Assembly: GCA_028753945.1 (NCBI GenBank)
Contig: JAPNXP010000001.1
Location: 1,302,001-1,366,000, forward strand
Direction: 5' to 3'
Length of the DNA: 64,000 bases
From: Hexactinellida sp. DTS-2022
Lineage: Eukaryota; Porifera; Hexactinellida
In this document: positions 62,801 to 64,000 of the stretch, one piece after another
Numbering within the stretch: the first letter of the stretch is position 1
Layout of the letters: every line of letters starts with the position of its first letter
Position numbers and translations under genes: made by a program
The notes under the pieces: generated by a model
Database searches by the model: none
What the model saw: only the letters and a program-made list of their open reading frames with translations
What the model was told of the DNA's origin: nothing

Positions 62801-64000
62801 ATGCCGCACTTCAACAAGCTGGTGGAGGAGGAGCTGTATATCAAAACTCCGCACAAAGACTTCCGACTCTGGCTGAGCTCCAGTCCCCACCCGGAGTTCC
62901 CCATCGCCATCCTGCAGGCCGGCGTCAAGATGACCACGGAGCCCCCCAAGGGCATAAAGGCAAACATGAAGCGTCTCTACCAGACCGTTAGCGAGAGCCA
63001 CTTCGGCGAGGTGGGGTGTGCGCACAAGTTCAAGAAGCTCCTCTTCGCGCTCTGCTTCTTCCACGCAGTGCTCATCGAGCGCCGCAAGTTCCTGATGCTC
63101 GGCTGGAACGTGGTGTACGGATTCAACGACTCGGACTTCGAGGTCTCCATGAACATTCTGGACATCTACCTGCAGTCGTACCCGGACACGCCCTGGGACA
63201 CGCTCAAGTACCTCATAGCGGGCGTCTCCTACGGGGGCCACGTCACGGACGACTGGGACAGACGGCTGCTGCTCAACTACATCAACGACTTCTTCTGCGA
63301 CCAGTGTCTCGAGGAGCCCTACTTCAAGCTGAGCTCCCTCCCCACCTACTACATCCCCAAGGACGGGTCTCTGCAGAGCTACCGGGACCTGGTCGACCGG
63401 CTGCCCACTGCCGACAAGCCGGAGGCGTTCGGACAGCACAACAACGCAGACATCGCTTCGCAGATCCGAGAGACGCGCACCCTCCTGGACACGCTTCTCT
63501 CCCTGCAGCCCCAGGTGTCCGTGGTGCAGGGGCAGTCCAGCGAGGACAAGGTGCTCGAGCTGGCTTCGGACGTGCTGAGGCAGATTCCGGAGCTCATCGA
63601 CCCGGAGGCCGCCGCCGCGGTGCTAGCCGAGGACTCCTCGGCCCTCAAGGTGGTGCTCCTGCAGGAGATCGACCGGTACAACGCGCTGCTGCGGGCCATC
63701 CGCTCGTCCCTGCTGGATCTGGAGAGGGGCATTAAGGGACAGGTTGTGATGTCATCGGACCTGGACCAGGTGTTCCTCTGCATCCTGGAGGCCAGGGTCC
63801 CTCCCCTGTGGGAGAGGGCGTACCCCTCCCTCAAGCCGCTGGCCTCCTGGACGCGGGACCTGATACAGCGGGTGAAGCAGTTCTCGACCTGGGCAGAGAA
63901 CGCGCAGCCGCCGGTCCTCTTCTGGATGTCTGCGTTCACATTTCCGACGGGCTTCCTGACGGCCGTGTTGCAGACCGCGGCGCGGCAGAACAACGTGTCT
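50900..64000 (+). CDS. DNAH2: Axonemal dynein heavy chain 2, single open frame, 3' end beyond the window
   Basis: 4367 codons open from the ATG at 50900 to the window edge (vertebrate DNAH2 about 4430 aa, so roughly 120-130 residues are missing). Beta heavy chain of the two-headed inner dynein arm (I1/f) that bends cilia. N-terminal tail (VLYIPNEG, RLETAMIHWTRQIKDVLGAQ), linker, then AAA1 with GPAGTGKT at 1863 and CFDEFNRI, AAA2 GYSGAGKS at 2144, AAA3 GPVGTGKT at 2478, AAA4 GIGGSGRGS at 2825, stalk coiled coils at about 3055-3175 and 3280-3355 around the microtubule-binding tip, then AAA5-AAA6 and the C-terminal domain (WMSAFTFPTGFLTAVLQ). AAA1 and later blocks match DNAH2 above other dyneins. 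There is no intron over 13.1 kb. GC is very high at both ends and lower in the middle. Confidence 0.96.
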   Translation, partial: MTSESNSLADLEETDRSEFARPPTPPSPAPSPSLSDRFEAPTSLARARELSLEILEGIREEIRREEGVEVAWCEEHFRETENFLMDRKSAPVLLTYRDELSGELKVTQAAPLSGPLPKHLFFLLKLEEEGQLQRGRLQESHLMSLLKQMQTVYAPIFFKAGYWPGNVKNELSSHLHRFLAGLTDSQQARGGQTVLYIPNEGPLMSSETAAQSRELVQRLETAMIHWTRQIKDVLGAQDSVETSDSDGPLEEIQFWRDRCENLSGISSQLRDPKVARISEILEQTQSSYLASFLKISRMIQEGSGTAESNVQFLSLLRGPCEALSRAPPAEIPALLPEILSVTRVIWLHSQHYNTPERLTGLLRKVSNEIITRCCEHISLEDLFAGNIKASQASLRESIGCCEHWRQLYLDTAKLHSTKSPARQWILDESSIFTQVDAFIQRCRDLLDVCEGQIHFGRWWDGSKLPLPCIPGSRGSELMRSLQEIEATFEKYMRELREIKPFILDIKSTVWNERSNSFRGGIKEMEVMMQNALSTAFESVTLVEEGVSLLDAFHHLSSRESIRRTLNQKTVEVYHHFMAEMNRVKAEYNARAPRLGPYLPHYGGMATWARKLKMRIDKPMRVLERAHYLHHVGQGEEAKHQYDRLANSLSVFVTKMFDDWASCIDKDVSKLLDSYLMCRGGPEGLLLDLRFPRQLLKLLPEIHYWEKLRFEIPNYTTEVYSKREELRALREHVLLVVRDYNKIVTLLTADERKLFKERIRYLDKKVQTGLSKLTWMSKGVSESYITQCRQYAKEVKLSVKLYKGNSKRVGQLCKGLSELLLIRHETPVKTLFEKDEFLREQVAHRKSTGDRIRQRHEEVVSIIRETAAVFSHDGPEIQTYLQRYTVTMDHLVEEALRLNVKWSLQELNKAVNGDGRTAAEPFCLVKVMLTSVESSPARVDYIPRLEQLTDYVTSCATELTLTLAGIHRLPDILHKKRTFQNTITDVITNDSDINKLQDNIIRGVRASVEEVNRFIQTTWVVKGFKEVWELNKDKFIERYQTSLKEKPVAIMGEDVGRYNEISNNAQQQDTKVPIHFVMLDCSPLKNHILRHCTEWQTRLCDLLQEDATTRLDALHGYVRVGRETLSADVVNLDELGDQLGFLKQLQEDKSAKEQLIKPIQDQFVMLDSYSVSVSEQVTDRLEQLRPSWEEFNAFLVTSEEKLKKHKEKFKAGLLQSAEDFKRQVSHLCDDFQAKGPFSSKVSSGDALEIIRQTKKQLEDLKARESKLKKGLTLFNIKQPANNAIAILEKELEQLELIWSLSGEWEEAWSAWKVGKFGDLDTDKMLYDAQGIYKRLIRIGREVKEKGWDICEILKERIDQFKRTMPLIQDLKNDALRPRHWNQLQEEIQKPFDQESEEFTLEKIIELGFDAHSDVIAEISSAASKELAIENLLKSIAATWEEVNLDIAPYKNRGHHRIKASEEFFQLLDDNQVSLSTVKGSRFVKPFEEEVDKWERKLSLVVEVIEMAQQVQRSWIYLENIFIGQDIRKQLPGETSEFDKVDVDWKAIMQIISEDKNALRATHYPQLLDRLTDNYSKLEKIQKSLDMYLETKRQLFPRFYFLSNEDLLEILGQSKNPEAVQPHLRKCFDNLKLLELRKEKTKTYAQQMVSGEGEKVDLHTEVLLEGPVESWLTDIENQMRNSLHERLIECRIDLRRNPSKRDRWVFNWPGQLTLTASLIQWTSDCTKALQQVKERGEKRPLKSLKKKQIALLEKYSEMVRGKLDKMQRAKIVALITIEVHARDVIDRMAKGNCNDVNSFEWLLQLRFYWDREVDDCIIRQTNTHFQYNYEYLGCSGRLVITPLTDRCYITLTTAMHLFRGGSPKGPAGTGKTETVKDLGKAMGNYVIVINCSDGLDYKSMGRMFSGLAQTGAWGCFDEFNRINIEVLSVVAQQILSILKALGLKKTRFTFEGREISLISTCGIFITMNPGYAGRTELPDNLKSMFRPIAMIVPDSALIAEIILFGEGFGQCRLLAKKVNTLYVLALQQLSKQDHYDFGLRALVSVVKYAGKKKRASPEVSDEEILLLAMKDMNLAKLTSHDLPLFNAITADLFPGIYVPQLDYSLMTTALSTELKAANLQSREASISKVIQLYETKNTRHATMMVGYSGAGKSVAWTMLQATLTRLNKENPKLTQYQKVLIHAINPKAVNLEELYGKFDHNTNEWTDGILASVMRTTCSDEKPDEKWILFDGPVDTLWVESMNSVMDDNKILTLINGERIGMPDQVSLLFELEDLAVASPSTVSRCGMVYFDSNTLGFEPYFVSWLQMMPNKLQDPLKSLVNKHVNRVLEFRNKNCTELIPITSLSSMRSLCRLLKIFCTQENGVNPDDTENFPRLLEMWFLFSIIWSIGASVDEDGRKKMDTLFREIEGAISAKDTVYEYYIDVKNKAWTHWDQKLIDGWKYNSSLPFHKLIVPTVDTVRYHYLGNTLIQNLNPVMFVGPVGTGKTLVSSGILSKLDENAWKVLVINLSAQTTSNNIQEIIESKMEKRTKGVFVPLGGKKMVTFLDDFNMPKKDRYGSQPPLELMRQWMDYGFWFDRQKQIIKNIKDMHLMAAMGPPGGGRMVISRRLLSKFSLFNMTFPTESQIKRIFGSMINQKLQEFEEDIKPLAVPIIQATIDVYNFVSVRFLPTPSKMHYLFNMRDMAKVFQGMMRANKNYHDRKESLVRLWIHECYRVFADRLVEEKDKIMFNEHITGKLASMFDVSFHSICKDKVVPIFGDLLNQQYMFYEDLNNFKHLKTSVENALQDYNNEQGMIPMDLVLFRNAIEHVTRITRVIRLERGNMLLIGIGGSGRGSLTRLAAYVIGYSVFQIDVTRYYKLNEFRDDIRRLYYKAGVEYKPTVFLFSDTQVVEESFLEDINNILSSGEVPNLYTPEEFEPVMTELAPIAKREGIPDSPESMYSFFIERARNNLHVVLAMSPVGEPFRNRIRMYPAFVNCTTIDLFTDWPRDALLEVAEKYMEEVNFGDNSAALTKAVASMFVTMHLSVVEYSKKMLTEMKRHNYVTATNYLELVTGYKGLVEEKRKELGHSKSKLENGIYKLNDTKQKVEEMSKELSAQKILVESYQKDCEEYLVVLVQNKHDADEQMKSVASRSAKIGEEEEKCKQMAEIAQKDLDEALPALLEAEKALEALNKNDIDEIRAYPNPPNHVRIVMEAVMTLRACGTSWAEAKKELGGGGFIKSLVNFDKDNIPDKILKLIGSKYINDPEFTPENVGRVSFAAKSLCMWVRAMEKFGKIYRTVEPKRKRLLEAVSRLEEKQRSLAEAQAKLKEINERIEELKLQYEEKLAQKEELRRKMEITQEKLERAGKLVSGLSGECERWTLSVAKYEESIGFLVGDCLLASAFLSYMGPFLSNYRDEMVSKLWIKQVRELDIPCTPDFSFATFLSDPAIIRDWNLQGLPADSFSAENGIIVTRGNRWPLMIDPQGQAIKWIKMMEMEAGLKIIDLQQPDFLRTVENSVQFGTPVLLQNIEEELDPSLAPVLNKAIIKIGNRHVIKLGDKEVDYNPDFRLYITTKLSNPHYTPEISTKTTIVNFAVKEQGLEEQLLSTVVQKEQPDLQNQKNELVVSISTGKKQIKELEDKILYLLNTAQGSLLDDEVLVNALQSSKGVSQQVTDKVKICVETEKRIDGARDAYRSSAKRASILFFVMTDLGRIDPMYQFSLEAYFDLFVLSIDKSQKGFKPEERIQYLNEYHTYSVYRYTCRGLFERHKLLFSLQMCAKILEASGKLNMEEYNFLLRGGVVLDRETQMDNPVSSWLEDSSWDHVTELDKLSNFNGVANSFEQYGRDWHRWFTQQEPENSPLPGEWENACNELQRMLIVRCLRQDRVTQCVTAFITNNLGVRFVEPPVLNMQSVVSDSSARTPLIFVLSPGVDPVGALTQLALDLGKSDRFDTLSLGQGQAPIARKLITNGVKEGRWVFLANCHLSLSWMPHFNKLVEEELYIKTPHKDFRLWLSSSPHPEFPIAILQAGVKMTTEPPKGIKANMKRLYQTVSESHFGEVGCAHKFKKLLFALCFFHAVLIERRKFLMLGWNVVYGFNDSDFEVSMNILDIYLQSYPDTPWDTLKYLIAGVSYGGHVTDDWDRRLLLNYINDFFCDQCLEEPYFKLSSLPTYYIPKDGSLQSYRDLVDRLPTADKPEAFGQHNNADIASQIRETRTLLDTLLSLQPQVSVVQGQSSEDKVLELASDVLRQIPELIDPEAAAAVLAEDSSALKVVLLQEIDRYNALLRAIRSSLLDLERGIKGQVVMSSDLDQVFLCILEARVPPLWERAYPSLKPLASWTRDLIQRVKQFSTWAENAQPPVLFWMSAFTFPTGFLTAVLQTAARQNNVS

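Overview
The window is animal nuclear DNA. Animal-type genes (an OSTM1-like protein, an STYXL1-like pseudophosphatase, a cadherin fragment, coiled-coil NHL proteins, an axonemal dynein DNAH2) sit among housekeeping genes (IMMP1L, RPS20, ACADM, DPM1, AP4M1, COMTD1). Intergenic DNA is AT-rich and dense in transposons. Introns are few and short: only ACADM (60, 73 and 265 bp) and the cadherin fragment clearly have them, while AP4M1, OSTM1, COMTD1, DPM1 and more than 13 kb of DNAH2 are single open frames. A non-bilaterian or otherwise compact-genome animal, such as a sponge, is my guess; the phylum cannot be proved from this window.

Layout. 0.3-0.8 kb: IMMP1L (minus). 0.9-1.7 kb: a non-autonomous element with hairpin-array arms. 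2.4-11.1 kb: a large imperfect palindrome whose arms each carry the DUSP-UBL part of a USP4/11/15-type deubiquitinase. Its right arm is split by a 5.9-kb decayed DNA transposon encoding an N-terminal 2A-like peptide, a transposase remnant and a dead OTU domain, and that transposon is itself split by a small hAT-like element. 11.6-17.6 kb: a double FYVE-finger protein, MITEs, a broken STYXL1-like gene and AP4M1. 18.7-23.8 kb: a foldback element, an intact Mutator-like transposase with a PHD finger, and another hairpin-arm element. 24-27.7 kb: RPS20, ACADM, DPM1. 28.5-39.5 kb: a transposon-rich stretch with a Harbinger fragment, a small TATA-driven leucine-zipper gene and a Chapaev-like transposon with about 680-bp terminal repeats. 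39.5-41.2 kb: cadherin pseudogene. 41.9-46.8 kb: two NHL proteins flanking OSTM1. 47.9-48.6 kb: COMTD1. 48.8-50.7 kb: a third-generation nest of hairpin-arm elements. 50.9 kb to the right edge: DNAH2, cut by the window end.

The host genes do not form one pathway. They serve mitochondria (IMMP1L, ACADM), glycosylation (DPM1), endosome/lysosome traffic (FYVE protein, AP4M1, OSTM1), translation (RPS20) and cilia (DNAH2). The most unusual signal is a set of elements (949-1707, 22909-23805, 36890-37523, 48814-50682) that all begin 5'-TGT, sit between 4-bp self-complementary target duplications (CCRG, GTAC, GGCC, CCGG) and have arms built of iterated G-run words. They look like one mechanism using different arm sequences. 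Several printed starts were moved to the first real ATG where the longest frame began at TTG or GTG.
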